Below, piece after piece: positions 55,521-62,907 of a stretch of DNA of 64,000 nt. Within the stretch, counting starts at the first letter, position 1. Every line of letters begins with the position of its first letter. Made by a program: the position numbers and the translations under genes. The stretch covers positions 27,845 through 91,844 of the forward strand of contig NZ_CAJUCP010000017.1 in assembly GCF_910585425.1 (NCBI RefSeq). The letters run 5' to 3'. The notes beneath the pieces were generated by a model, which made no database searches, was not told the DNA's origin, and saw nothing but the letters and a program-made list of their open reading frames with translations. This DNA comes from an uncultured Acetatifactor sp. (GTDB taxonomy: Bacteria; Bacillota; Clostridia; Lachnospirales; Lachnospiraceae).

Positions 55521-58142
55521 ATGAGAAAATGGGTGTACTTGTTCACGGAAGGCAATGCCGACATGCGTGAGCTTCTGGGCGGCAAGGGCGCGAACCTGGC
55601 CGAGATGACAGGGCTGGGCCTTCCGGTGCCGCAGGGCTTTACGATTACCACGGAGGCCTGTACACAATATTACGAGGACGGAAGAGAGATCAACGATGAG
55701 ATTCAGGGCCAGATCAATGAATACATCGTGAAGATGGAGGAGATCACCGGCAAGAAGTTCGGCGACAAGGAGAATCCCCTGCTGGTGTCCGTCCGCTCCG
55801 GCGCAAGGGCTTCCATGCCCGGCATGATGGATACCATCCTGAACCTGGGCCTGAATGAGACAGTGGTGAACGTCATTGCCGAGAAATCAGGAAATCCCCG
55901 CTGGGCCTGGGACTGCTACAGAAGGTTCATCCAGATGTACTCCGATGTGGTCATGGAAGTGGGCAAGAAATATTTCGAAGAGCTGATCGACAAGATGAAG
56001 AAGGAAAAGGGCGTCGTCTATGACGTAGACCTGACCGCAGATGACCTGAAGGAGCTTGCCTCCCAGTTCAAGGCTGAGTATAAAGCGAAAATCGGCGTTG
56101 ATTTCCCGGACGATCCCAAGGATCAGCTCATGGGAGCCATCAAAGCCGTGTTCCGTTCCTGGGACAACCCTCGCGCCAATGTATACCGCAGGGACAACGA
56201 CATCCCTTATTCCTGGGGAACCGCTGTGAACGTGCAGAGCATGGCCTTCGGCAACATGGGCAATGAGTGCGGCACAGGCGTGGCCTTCACCAGGGATCCC
56301 GCTACCGGCGAGAGGAAGCTCATGGGCGAGTTCCTGATCAATGCCCAGGGCGAGGACGTGGTGGCGGGTGTCCGCACGCCCATGCCGATCGCGAAGATGG
56401 AAGAGGAGTTCCCGGAGGCATTCGAGCAGTTCAAGTCCGTATGCGCGACCCTGGAGAACCATTACAGAGATATGCAGGACATGGAGTTCACCGTTGAGAA
56501 CAAGAAACTCTATATGCTGCAGACCAGAAACGGCAAGAGGACTGCCCAGGCTGCCCTGAAGATTGCCTGCGACCTGGTGGACGAGGGCATGCGCTCCGAG
56601 GAGGAGGCAGTGGCCATGATCGATCCCCGCAATCTGGACACCCTGCTGCATCCCCAGTTCGACACGGCTGCCCTGAAGGCCGCCACGCCCATGGGCAAGG
56701 GCCTGGGCGCTTCCCCCGGCGCTGCCTGCGGCAAAATCGTATTCAGCGCGGAAGACGCGGAAAGCTGGGCCGCAAAGGGCGAGAAGGTGGTGCTGGTACG
56801 CCTGGAGACTTCTCCCGAGGACATCACCGGCATGAAGGCGGCACAGGGCATCCTTACCGTCCGCGGCGGCATGACCTCCCACGCGGCAGTGGTGGCCAGA
56901 GGCATGGGCACCTGCTGTGTATCGGGCTGTGACGACATCATCATGGACGAGGCCAACAAGAAGTTCACACTGGCCGGACAGGAGTTCAAGGAGGGGGATT
57001 TCATCTCCATCGATGGTTCCACCGGCAATATCTACGCGGGAAAGATTCCCACTGTGGACGCCACCATCGCCGGCGAGTTCGGCAGAATCATGTCCTGGGC
57101 GGATAAGTACAGGACTCTGAAGGTGCGCACCAACGCGGATACGCCTCAGGATGCCAGGAAGGCCAGGGAGCTGGGCGCAGAAGGCATTGGCCTGTGCCGC
57201 ACAGAACATATGTTCTTCGAGGAGGACAGGATTGCGGCATTCCGCGAGATGATCTGTGCCGACACCGTAGAGGAGAGGGAAGCTGCCCTTGATAAGATCC
57301 TGCCCTATCAGCAGAGCGATTTCGAGCAGATCTACGAGGCTCTGGAGGGCTGCCCGGTTACCATCCGTTTCCTGGATCCGCCTCTGCATGAGTTCGTGCC
57401 CACAGAGGAGGCCGACATCGAGAAGCTGGCAAAAGCCCAGGGCAAGAGCGTAGAAGACATCAAGTTCTTCATCGATAGCCTGCATGAGTTCAATCCCATG
57501 ATGGGCCACAGAGGCTGCCGCCTGGCAGTGACTTATCCGGAAATCGCAAAGATGCAGACCAGGGCTGTCATCCGTGCCGCCATCAATGTTCAGAAGGCAC
57601 ATGCCGAGTGGAAGATGCGCCCTGAAATCATGATTCCGCTGATCTGCGATATCAAGGAGCTGAAGTATGTGAAGAAGATCGTGGTGGAGACTGCCGATGC
57701 GGAAATCGCCGCAGCCGGAATCGCTCTGGAGTACGAGGTAGGAACCATGATCGAGATTCCCAGAGCTGCCCTGACTGCTGACGAAATCGCCAAGGAGGCC
57801 GACTTCTTCTGCTTCGGCACCAACGACCTGACCCAGATGACCTTCGGATTCTCCCGTGACGATGCAGGCAAGTTCCTGACAGCTTACTATGATGCCAAGA
57901 TTCTGGAGAACGATCCCTTCGCGAAGCTGGATCAGAACGGCGTAGGCAAGCTCATGGAGATGTCCATCAAACTGGGCAAGCCCGTGAATCCGAAGATGCA
58001 TGTGGGCATCTGCGGCGAGCACGGCGGAGATCCTTCTTCCGTGGAGTTCTGCCATAAGATTGGGCTGGATTATGTCTCCTGTTCGCCGTTCAGGGTGCCT
58101 ATTGCAAGGCTGGCGGCGGCGCAGGCGGCTATCTTAAATTGA
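55521..58142 (+). CDS. ppdK: Pyruvate, phosphate dikinase
   Basis: PPDK (873 residues) interconverts ATP, pyruvate and phosphate with AMP, PEP and pyrophosphate. N-terminal ATP-grasp-like domain begins VYLFTEGNADMRELLGGKGA. The phosphohistidine is His454 in GGMTSHAAVVARGMGTCCVS. The C-terminal PEP/pyruvate barrel has LGAEGIGLCRTEHMFFEEDR, FGTNDLTQMTFGFSRDD and HVGICGEHGGDPSS with the catalytic Cys. Full family length. Anaerobic clostridia use it in glycolysis or gluconeogenesis. Ribosome site GAAAGGGAGAG. Confidence 0.98.
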   Translation: MRKWVYLFTEGNADMRELLGGKGANLAEMTGLGLPVPQGFTITTEACTQYYEDGREINDEIQGQINEYIVKMEEITGKKFGDKENPLLVSVRSGARASMPGMMDTILNLGLNETVVNVIAEKSGNPRWAWDCYRRFIQMYSDVVMEVGKKYFEELIDKMKKEKGVVYDVDLTADDLKELASQFKAEYKAKIGVDFPDDPKDQLMGAIKAVFRSWDNPRANVYRRDNDIPYSWGTAVNVQSMAFGNMGNECGTGVAFTRDPATGERKLMGEFLINAQGEDVVAGVRTPMPIAKMEEEFPEAFEQFKSVCATLENHYRDMQDMEFTVENKKLYMLQTRNGKRTAQAALKIACDLVDEGMRSEEEAVAMIDPRNLDTLLHPQFDTAALKAATPMGKGLGASPGAACGKIVFSAEDAESWAAKGEKVVLVRLETSPEDITGMKAAQGILTVRGGMTSHAAVVARGMGTCCVSGCDDIIMDEANKKFTLAGQEFKEGDFISIDGSTGNIYAGKIPTVDATIAGEFGRIMSWADKYRTLKVRTNADTPQDARKARELGAEGIGLCRTEHMFFEEDRIAAFREMICADTVEEREAALDKILPYQQSDFEQIYEALEGCPVTIRFLDPPLHEFVPTEEADIEKLAKAQGKSVEDIKFFIDSLHEFNPMMGHRGCRLAVTYPEIAKMQTRAVIRAAINVQKAHAEWKMRPEIMIPLICDIKELKYVKKIVVETADAEIAAAGIALEYEVGTMIEIPRAALTADEIAKEADFFCFGTNDLTQMTFGFSRDDAGKFLTAYYDAKILENDPFAKLDQNGVGKLMEMSIKLGKPVNPKMHVGICGEHGGDPSSVEFCHKIGLDYVSCSPFRVPIARLAAAQAAILN

Positions 58143-58554
58143 TGCCATAGGATTTTGGGTACTAACAGGCAAAAGTATTGAAGAATGGCTTAAAATCAAG
58201 GTTTTTTAGGTTTGGTGGGGTTCATCACAGTGGGTGGTGGACCCCTATTTTTGTGTTTTTTGATGCCGCTGATAATATGGCGATTGGGGCAAAATTATAC
58301 TATCACGCAAAAGTCGGCAGTTTCCGTGATAGTATTCGAGTTTTGCGTGAAAGTACAGGGGTTTTCGTGTTTGTTTGGAGTTTCGCCTGTTTGTTTGCAA
58401 AATTTGTCAGAACTGGAGAACGTTTGATGCATAATAGATGGATTTAAGACAAAATTCTACAGAACCAATAATCTGAATCATATGCTTTGTGCTTCTTTTT
58501 TTGTTTCATAAAAAACAGGAAGAAATAAAAAGTTTCTTGGAATGAAAATAATTA
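58143..58554. other. Boundary between ppdK and the AT-rich island: no gene seen
   Basis: About 410 bases, with composition shifting from GC-rich to AT-rich near 58440. It contains the ppdK terminator (58217-58260). Short frames (58178-58447 and 58212-58427) have no ribosome site and no family likeness, so I do not call genes. From 58450 on the DNA is about three-quarters A/T, marking the edge of the accessory block. No tRNA gene or attachment repeat is visible. Confidence 0.6.
58217..58260 (+). terminator. Strong intrinsic terminator of ppdK
   Basis: GGGGTTCATCAC (58217-58228) pairs with GTGGTGGACCCC (58234-58245) over 12 bp with two G-U pairs and a 5-base loop, followed by TATTTTTGTGTTTTTTG. 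It lies 75 bases after the ppdK stop. Confidence 0.85.
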
Positions 58555-58583
58555 TTGACATTAAAAATAAAAAGTGATATATT
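58555..58583 (+). promoter_or_regulatory. Sigma-A promoter of the accessory island
   Basis: TTGACA (58555-58560), 17-bp spacer, TATATT (58578-58583); the start codon follows 22 bases later with AAGGAGG between. A near-consensus promoter that would transcribe the HTH/HNH-like gene and the zinc-ribbon gene. Confidence 0.75.
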
Positions 58584-58604
58584 AAATTTCAAGGAGGCAT
58601 CTAT

Positions 58605-59897
58605 ATGAATTATTGTGATGAATATAGTTTGGGGGATAAACAAATCGAGAAAGCTCCAACAGATATAATAACGACACTGGGAATGGTTATGCGGTCAAAG
58701 GGACTTAACCAAAGAGATTTGTCTGAGTTAAACGGTTGGCCAACATCTAGAACAAATAAAATAATGAAAGGACGACAAAACGCAAATTCAAAGGATTGCC
58801 GTATTATGGCAAGATCACTTGGATGCGTGATTAGAAATAGACCTTATGGAAATAATGGCAATGGTGATATAGAACTTTTGTATAAGGTAGAACGTTTTGG
58901 AAATCTTTTTATGCATTTGAAAAACTGTCCAAAGGAAGAAGATGAAAGAGTAATTACTGAATTTGAACTGCCTATTTCTATTGTGAATTTGCTTAGGATA
59001 GAAGCAACAGATTTTGTAATATCATCGAACATAGGGCGTACCATGGCATATAACCATGAAGAACAAGAGAGTATAGATGGCGGAATAGCTATTACTTTTG
59101 AACAAAGACATATTTTTACTGGACCGGATAAATTATGCTTTGGTATGCTGATTTCCCCAGAACGTGATTTTGTTATACTTGGCATATGGTATTTTACGGA
59201 CAAGTGGGATGAAGAGTCTTTGGAGATGAGGTTCTGCTATAAGCACATTTTGGATGTTAATGATTTAGAAACTAAAGAATATGATGATTTCGCTGAAAAC
59301 AATACTAAATGGTTTCCAGAGAAATACAAATTTGGTGAAATTGACTCTTTAGTATACCCAATGCAGGAAATAGAAAATGCGGAATTCATTGAAGGAGAGA
59401 TGATTCATTTATTTACGGAATACTGTAGCTTAATCCGAGATGCATTGGGAGTGGATATTGCTGAAAATACTGCGGGGGCATATGGGAAGGGATTTTCTAC
59501 TTTAGATTTGTATAATGGTTTGGTGGGTAATCAACCTATACCGTTTAATGTGAAACAGGAAGTTCTTGAGCGGGCAAAACGGAGGTGCGAGATTGATGCA
59601 GAGCATGTCACGTTTGAGGGTATAGATGGTAAACCATATATGGAAGTGGTGCCATTGATTCCTATTATAACAGAAACAATGATTCTTTTTGGTCAGTCGC
59701 TGAATTCTGAAGCCAATGCAGTATGTCTATGTCCAATGTGTGCTGCAAAGTTAAGGAACGGATGTCGCGATGATCGTGAGGATATGTTTGTACAGCTTTA
59801 TCGCAATCAAAGAGAGAAACTGCGCAAAATGGATATTAATGTGTCATTGACACAGTTGTTATCGTGGAATGCGAATGATTTGAAGGGAGTGTTATGA
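58605..59897 (+). CDS. HTH protein with C-terminal HNH-like zinc domain (degenerate)
   Basis: A 430-residue protein, AT-rich. Residues about 15-75 form an XRE-type helix-turn-helix (TTLGMVMRSKGLNQRDLSEL, then WPTSRTNKIMKGRQNANSKD). The middle (about 90-300) is an alpha/beta region I do not recognise. The C-terminus resembles a McrA-type HNH endonuclease: AKRRCEIDAEHVTFEGIDGK near 325-345 and VCLCPMCAAKLRNGCRDDRE near 374-393. The usual EVHH is EVVP and the final CH..LH is CAAKLRNG, so catalytic histidines are missing; the Zn cysteines remain. Possibly a DNA-binding regulator or an inactive nuclease. Confidence 0.7.
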   Translation: MNYCDEYSLGDKQIEKAPTDIITTLGMVMRSKGLNQRDLSELNGWPTSRTNKIMKGRQNANSKDCRIMARSLGCVIRNRPYGNNGNGDIELLYKVERFGNLFMHLKNCPKEEDERVITEFELPISIVNLLRIEATDFVISSNIGRTMAYNHEEQESIDGGIAITFEQRHIFTGPDKLCFGMLISPERDFVILGIWYFTDKWDEESLEMRFCYKHILDVNDLETKEYDDFAENNTKWFPEKYKFGEIDSLVYPMQEIENAEFIEGEMIHLFTEYCSLIRDALGVDIAENTAGAYGKGFSTLDLYNGLVGNQPIPFNVKQEVLERAKRRCEIDAEHVTFEGIDGKPYMEVVPLIPIITETMILFGQSLNSEANAVCLCPMCAAKLRNGCRDDREDMFVQLYRNQREKLRKMDINVSLTQLLSWNANDLKGVL

Positions 59898-60098
59898 ATG
59901 AAGAGAATAGAAGTAAAAGGGGTAATTATATGCCCATGTTGTAGAAAAGGGAAAGTTGTTGCGTATAAAGGTGTTGCAGGAAAATCTTCTATTGAATGTG
60001 GAAAATGTCATACTTTTTTACTGGTAGATTATGATAAAATGTTTGCAGAGCCAACTCTGCGGGAAAAAGAAGTTTACAAGATGGTTGTGAATGTGTAA
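59898..60098 (+). CDS. Zinc-ribbon miniprotein
   Basis: A 66-residue protein with paired cysteine motifs C12-P-C-C15 and C34-G-K-C37, a rubredoxin-like zinc knuckle. The start ATG directly follows the previous stop (TGAATG), so it is coupled to the HTH/HNH-like gene. Such small zinc ribbons often help larger nucleic-acid enzymes or regulators. No other family call is possible. Confidence 0.65.
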   Translation: MKRIEVKGVIICPCCRKGKVVAYKGVAGKSSIECGKCHTFLLVDYDKMFAEPTLREKEVYKMVVNV

Positions 60099-60146
60099 AG
60101 TAATGTTTGCTGACTGAGCAAATGGGCGTCATATTGGACAGCTACT

Positions 60147-60209
60147 AATAGCCAGAGCAGATTATTTGAATAGGGCATAGACTCTATTGGATAATTTGCT
60201 CTGGCTATT
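60147..60209 (+). terminator. Long hairpin, probable terminator, after the zinc-ribbon gene
   Basis: AATAGCCAGAGCA (60147-60159) pairs with TGCTCTGGCTATT (60197-60209), and the inner bases ATTAT and AATAG pair again, giving about 24 pairs with a few mismatches and a short loop. The T-run after it is weak (TATTTATG). It splits the island into two transcription units. Confidence 0.6.
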
Positions 60210-60275
60210 TATGTGTGTAACGGTATATAAGGATAGCAGTGTAAAAAATTTTAGATTATTACGAGAAAGGATGGG

Positions 60276-60638
60276 ATGTGTATGGCAAACTGTATGGTTA
60301 AACTATTGGGAGGGATTGACAAATACCTATCTGCGCTAATTGTATTTATAACAATAAATTACATAACAGAAATACTGCTGGCGATTGTGGGGGAGGAGAG
60401 GTATTCCAAAATGTTTTTATTTAAGAATATACTTAAGAAAGTAGCGATATTTATTCTTGTAGTTGTTTCCAACGTGGTAGGTACAATCATCGAAAGTAAT
60501 TGCGCAATTCGAACGACGGTTATTCTATTTTATATTTCAAATGAGGGACTTGCTATATTAAAAAATATAAAACGGTTTGAAGTACCCCTTCCTAGAATAT
60601 TGATAGAGCTGCTGGATCGGATTGAAAATGGGAAATAA
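60276..60638 (+). CDS. Phage holin-family (holin_4_1) membrane protein
   Basis: A 120-residue membrane protein close to the Bacteriophage_holin_4_1 (TcdE-like) family: LLGGIDKYLSALIVFITINY, then KNILKKVAIFILVVVSNVVG, and the family ending FYISNEGLAILKNIKRFEVP, LPRILIELLDRI. Residues replacing the usual D-Y-x-T-G are N-Y-I-T-E. Holins make holes that free endolysin or toxins. No endolysin or phage structural gene is near. AAAGG precedes ATG 60276; ATG 60282 is also possible. Confidence 0.8.
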   Translation: MCMANCMVKLLGGIDKYLSALIVFITINYITEILLAIVGEERYSKMFLFKNILKKVAIFILVVVSNVVGTIIESNCAIRTTVILFYISNEGLAILKNIKRFEVPLPRILIELLDRIENGK

Positions 60639-60742
60639 CATTATTTTGAATCGGTCTTTTTTGTGCTGTTTTTCGGATGGTAAAAAAGTGGAAAATATGA
60701 TAAAATATATAAATAAATTTTGGAAATAAGTGGGGAATTGGC

Positions 60743-61957
60743 GTGTCGAAGAAAAATGATGATTTTTTTAAAGAAAAGAAGCTGTGGTCAGAAGTAAAAG
60801 ATGAATTATTGGGATGTTACTTAAAACCATATATACAAAAGATACTTAATACCAGAAAACCCGTTGTTTATGTAGATTGCTTTGCTGGAAAAGGTATTTT
60901 TGAAGATGGAAAACACGGTTCGCCATTAATTGCGCTTGATACGATGAGAGATTGTTTGCGGCATACTCAGGTGGAGGGATGTAGCATTGCACCTTATTTT
61001 ATAGATTTGAACTATGCTGAAGAGTTGAGAAGGAATGTTTCTGCATATAAAGTGCCTGATAAAAATATAATAAACGGAAAATATGAAGATGAAATAACAA
61101 AAGTTTTATCTGACAAAGAAGGGTGTAATTTGTTTCTGTACATTGATCCGTATGGCATAAAGGCTTTAAATCATAAATTTTTTGATGAATTTGCATGTTC
61201 AAAAAGATATAACAGTGTTGAATTGTTGATTAATCTTAATAGCTTTGGTTTTATAAGGGAAGGATGTCGCGTCTTGGGGGTGAATTTTGGAGACGAGGCA
61301 ATGCTTGAAGATTTAGTAGAGTATGAAACAACAAAATTAGAAAGAAATGAGAAATCTGTAAACTTATTAAATGAAATAGCGGGTGGAGATTATTGGCAAG
61401 AGATAATTCAAAATAAAAATCGTGGGATTATTGATACAAAAGAAGCTGAAAAGTTGTTTGCAAATCAATATTGTGACCGCTTAAAACGTAATTACAAATA
61501 TGTATTAAATATGCCGTTAAGGTTAAAAAGAGGACAAGCACCGAAATATCGAATGGTTCATGCCACAAATCATGTATCGGGCTGTTTATTGATGGTAGAT
61601 AATATCTGTAATAGGTGGCAGTTGATGAAAGATATACAGACTTGTGGTCAGATGAGCCTATTTACAGAGGATGTTGATAATAGAATCATTGACGATGTTG
61701 AATTGGATAAAAGAGTAAAGGAACATATTCAAGGCTATCAGCAACTGGAAAGGCTCAATGATATTTTAGCTGATTTTTTTATTAAAAATGGACCAATATG
61801 TACCACTGGAAAAATAAAGGATACATATAAGTCACTAGAAAAATTAGGAAAAATAGTAGTTGTTAGAACCCCTTCCGTTACTGATAAAACTGGAAAACCA
61901 AGTAGATTTTTTGCAGATGAAAAAGGTAAGACAACAAAACTGAGGTGGCAGTCATGA
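60743..61957 (+). CDS. tcmP: TcmP-family protein (three-Cys-motif partner protein)
   Basis: A 404-residue protein matching the TcmP family (TIGR04474): VYVDCFAGKGIFEDGKHGSP near residues 42-61, then LFLYIDPYGIKALNHKFFDE and ELLINLNSFGF, with a glycine-rich DxFAGxG motif and a DPYG motif that recall SAM-dependent methyltransferases. TcmP proteins almost always neighbour a radical-SAM-like protein with a three-Cys motif, exactly as here. A C-terminal winged-helix-like end is possible. GTG start after TGGGGAA; last codons overlap the next start (ATGA). Function unknown. Confidence 0.85.
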   Translation: MSKKNDDFFKEKKLWSEVKDELLGCYLKPYIQKILNTRKPVVYVDCFAGKGIFEDGKHGSPLIALDTMRDCLRHTQVEGCSIAPYFIDLNYAEELRRNVSAYKVPDKNIINGKYEDEITKVLSDKEGCNLFLYIDPYGIKALNHKFFDEFACSKRYNSVELLINLNSFGFIREGCRVLGVNFGDEAMLEDLVEYETTKLERNEKSVNLLNEIAGGDYWQEIIQNKNRGIIDTKEAEKLFANQYCDRLKRNYKYVLNMPLRLKRGQAPKYRMVHATNHVSGCLLMVDNICNRWQLMKDIQTCGQMSLFTEDVDNRIIDDVELDKRVKEHIQGYQQLERLNDILADFFIKNGPICTTGKIKDTYKSLEKLGKIVVVRTPSVTDKTGKPSRFFADEKGKTTKLRWQS

Positions 61958-62742
61958 AAATGATAACAAGGAAATCTATGTTATACAAAACAGAGGTTGA
62001 GTACGGTGATTACACAATGAATCATGTGTTAGGCTGTTCTCATGGCTGTAAATATCCATGTTATGCTTTTATGATGGCAAAAAGATTTGGAAAAGTTGAC
62101 TCTTATGAGGACTGGCTAGAACCGAGATTGGTGAGCAATACATTAGAGATATTAGATAGAGAAATTCCGAAGTTAAAGGAGAAGATTAAGTCGGTACAGT
62201 TATGTTTTACTACAGATCCGTTTATGTATGGATATGATGAAATTAAAAAAATGAGTTTAGCTGCTATGAGAAAGCTAAATGATTCAGGAATTCCATGCAC
62301 AGTTTTAACAAAAGGACTATTGCCTATAGAATTGGCTGATTATTCAAAAAAAAATATATATGGGATAACATTAGTCTCTTTAGATGAGAATTATAGAGAG
62401 AAGACCGAGCCAGGAGCAGCGTCATATAAAGAACGAATCAAAGCATTAGAAAATTTGCATGAAAATGGATGTAAAACATGGGTTAGTATAGAACCATATC
62501 CTACCCCCAATCTTATAAAACAAGACTTATCCGAAATACTCTGTAAAATAAAATTTGCTGATAAGATAATTTTTGGAAGGACAAATTATTGTAAGGATGT
62601 TACTGCATATAAGGAGCATAAGGAATTTTATAATGAGCAAGCAGATATTGTTATAGATTTTTGCCAAAAAAATAAAATCGAGTTTCATATAAAGACAGGA
62701 ACAAAAACAGATGTAGATAATGCTAATTTATACATAGGATAA
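61954..62742 (+). CDS. Three-Cys-motif radical SAM-like protein (COG1533/Gp37-Gp68 type)
   Basis: A 262-residue protein with cluster cysteines Cys28, Cys32 and Cys36 in LGCSHGCKYPCYAF: CX3CX3C instead of CX3CX2C, the hallmark of the three-Cys-motif group related to phage Gp37/Gp68 and SplB-like proteins. TIM-barrel segments follow (LCFTTDPFMYGYDEIKKMSL, CTVLTKGLLPIELADYSKKN, GITLVSLDENYREKTEPGAA, WVSIEPYPTPNLIKQDLSEI). ATG 61954 has AGGTGG six bases upstream and overlaps the tcmP stop (ATGA). No substrate can be named. Confidence 0.85.
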   Translation: MKMITRKSMLYKTEVEYGDYTMNHVLGCSHGCKYPCYAFMMAKRFGKVDSYEDWLEPRLVSNTLEILDREIPKLKEKIKSVQLCFTTDPFMYGYDEIKKMSLAAMRKLNDSGIPCTVLTKGLLPIELADYSKKNIYGITLVSLDENYREKTEPGAASYKERIKALENLHENGCKTWVSIEPYPTPNLIKQDLSEILCKIKFADKIIFGRTNYCKDVTAYKEHKEFYNEQADIVIDFCQKNKIEFHIKTGTKTDVDNANLYIG

Positions 62743-62897
62743 GTACAGGAAATCAAAGATGTGTTTTTGTGTGATTTTAACTATAAATGAGCAAATTTGA
62801 AATTCTACCAAAATTGCCTCAAATAGCATCAAACTAAAGACATCATGCCTCTGTGGGTGTATACTGTATCTGCTAAGAAAACAATAACCTACAAAGG
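62743..62897. other. Region between the radical SAM gene and the transposase
   Basis: About 155 bases, A/T-rich at the left and carrying the left part of the insertion sequence at the right. No gene is seen. The outer end of the insertion sequence cannot be placed without its other end, which is outside the window. Confidence 0.5.
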
Positions 62898-62907
62898 ATG
62901 ATGTCTT
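62837..62907 (+). promoter_or_regulatory. Inverted repeats in the transposase leader
   Basis: AAGACATCAT (62837-62846) is a perfect complement of ATGATGTCTT (62898-62907), whose first six bases are two overlapping start codons placed behind AAAGG. A second pair, GGTGTATACTGT (62857-62868) and ACAGTATATACC (62915-62926, one mismatch), interlocks with it. An outside transcript would hide the start codons, as known for IS10 and other elements; the repeats could also be transposase-binding sites. Confidence 0.55.

Noticed and set aside
55887..58055. Very long open frame (722 codons) on the minus strand opposite ppdK
   Set aside because: It mirrors ppdK codons (G/C at third positions removes stops in the antisense frame), has no ribosome site and no recognisable domain.
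58178..58447. Small frames after ppdK
   Set aside because: They run through the ppdK terminator, have no ribosome site and no similarity.
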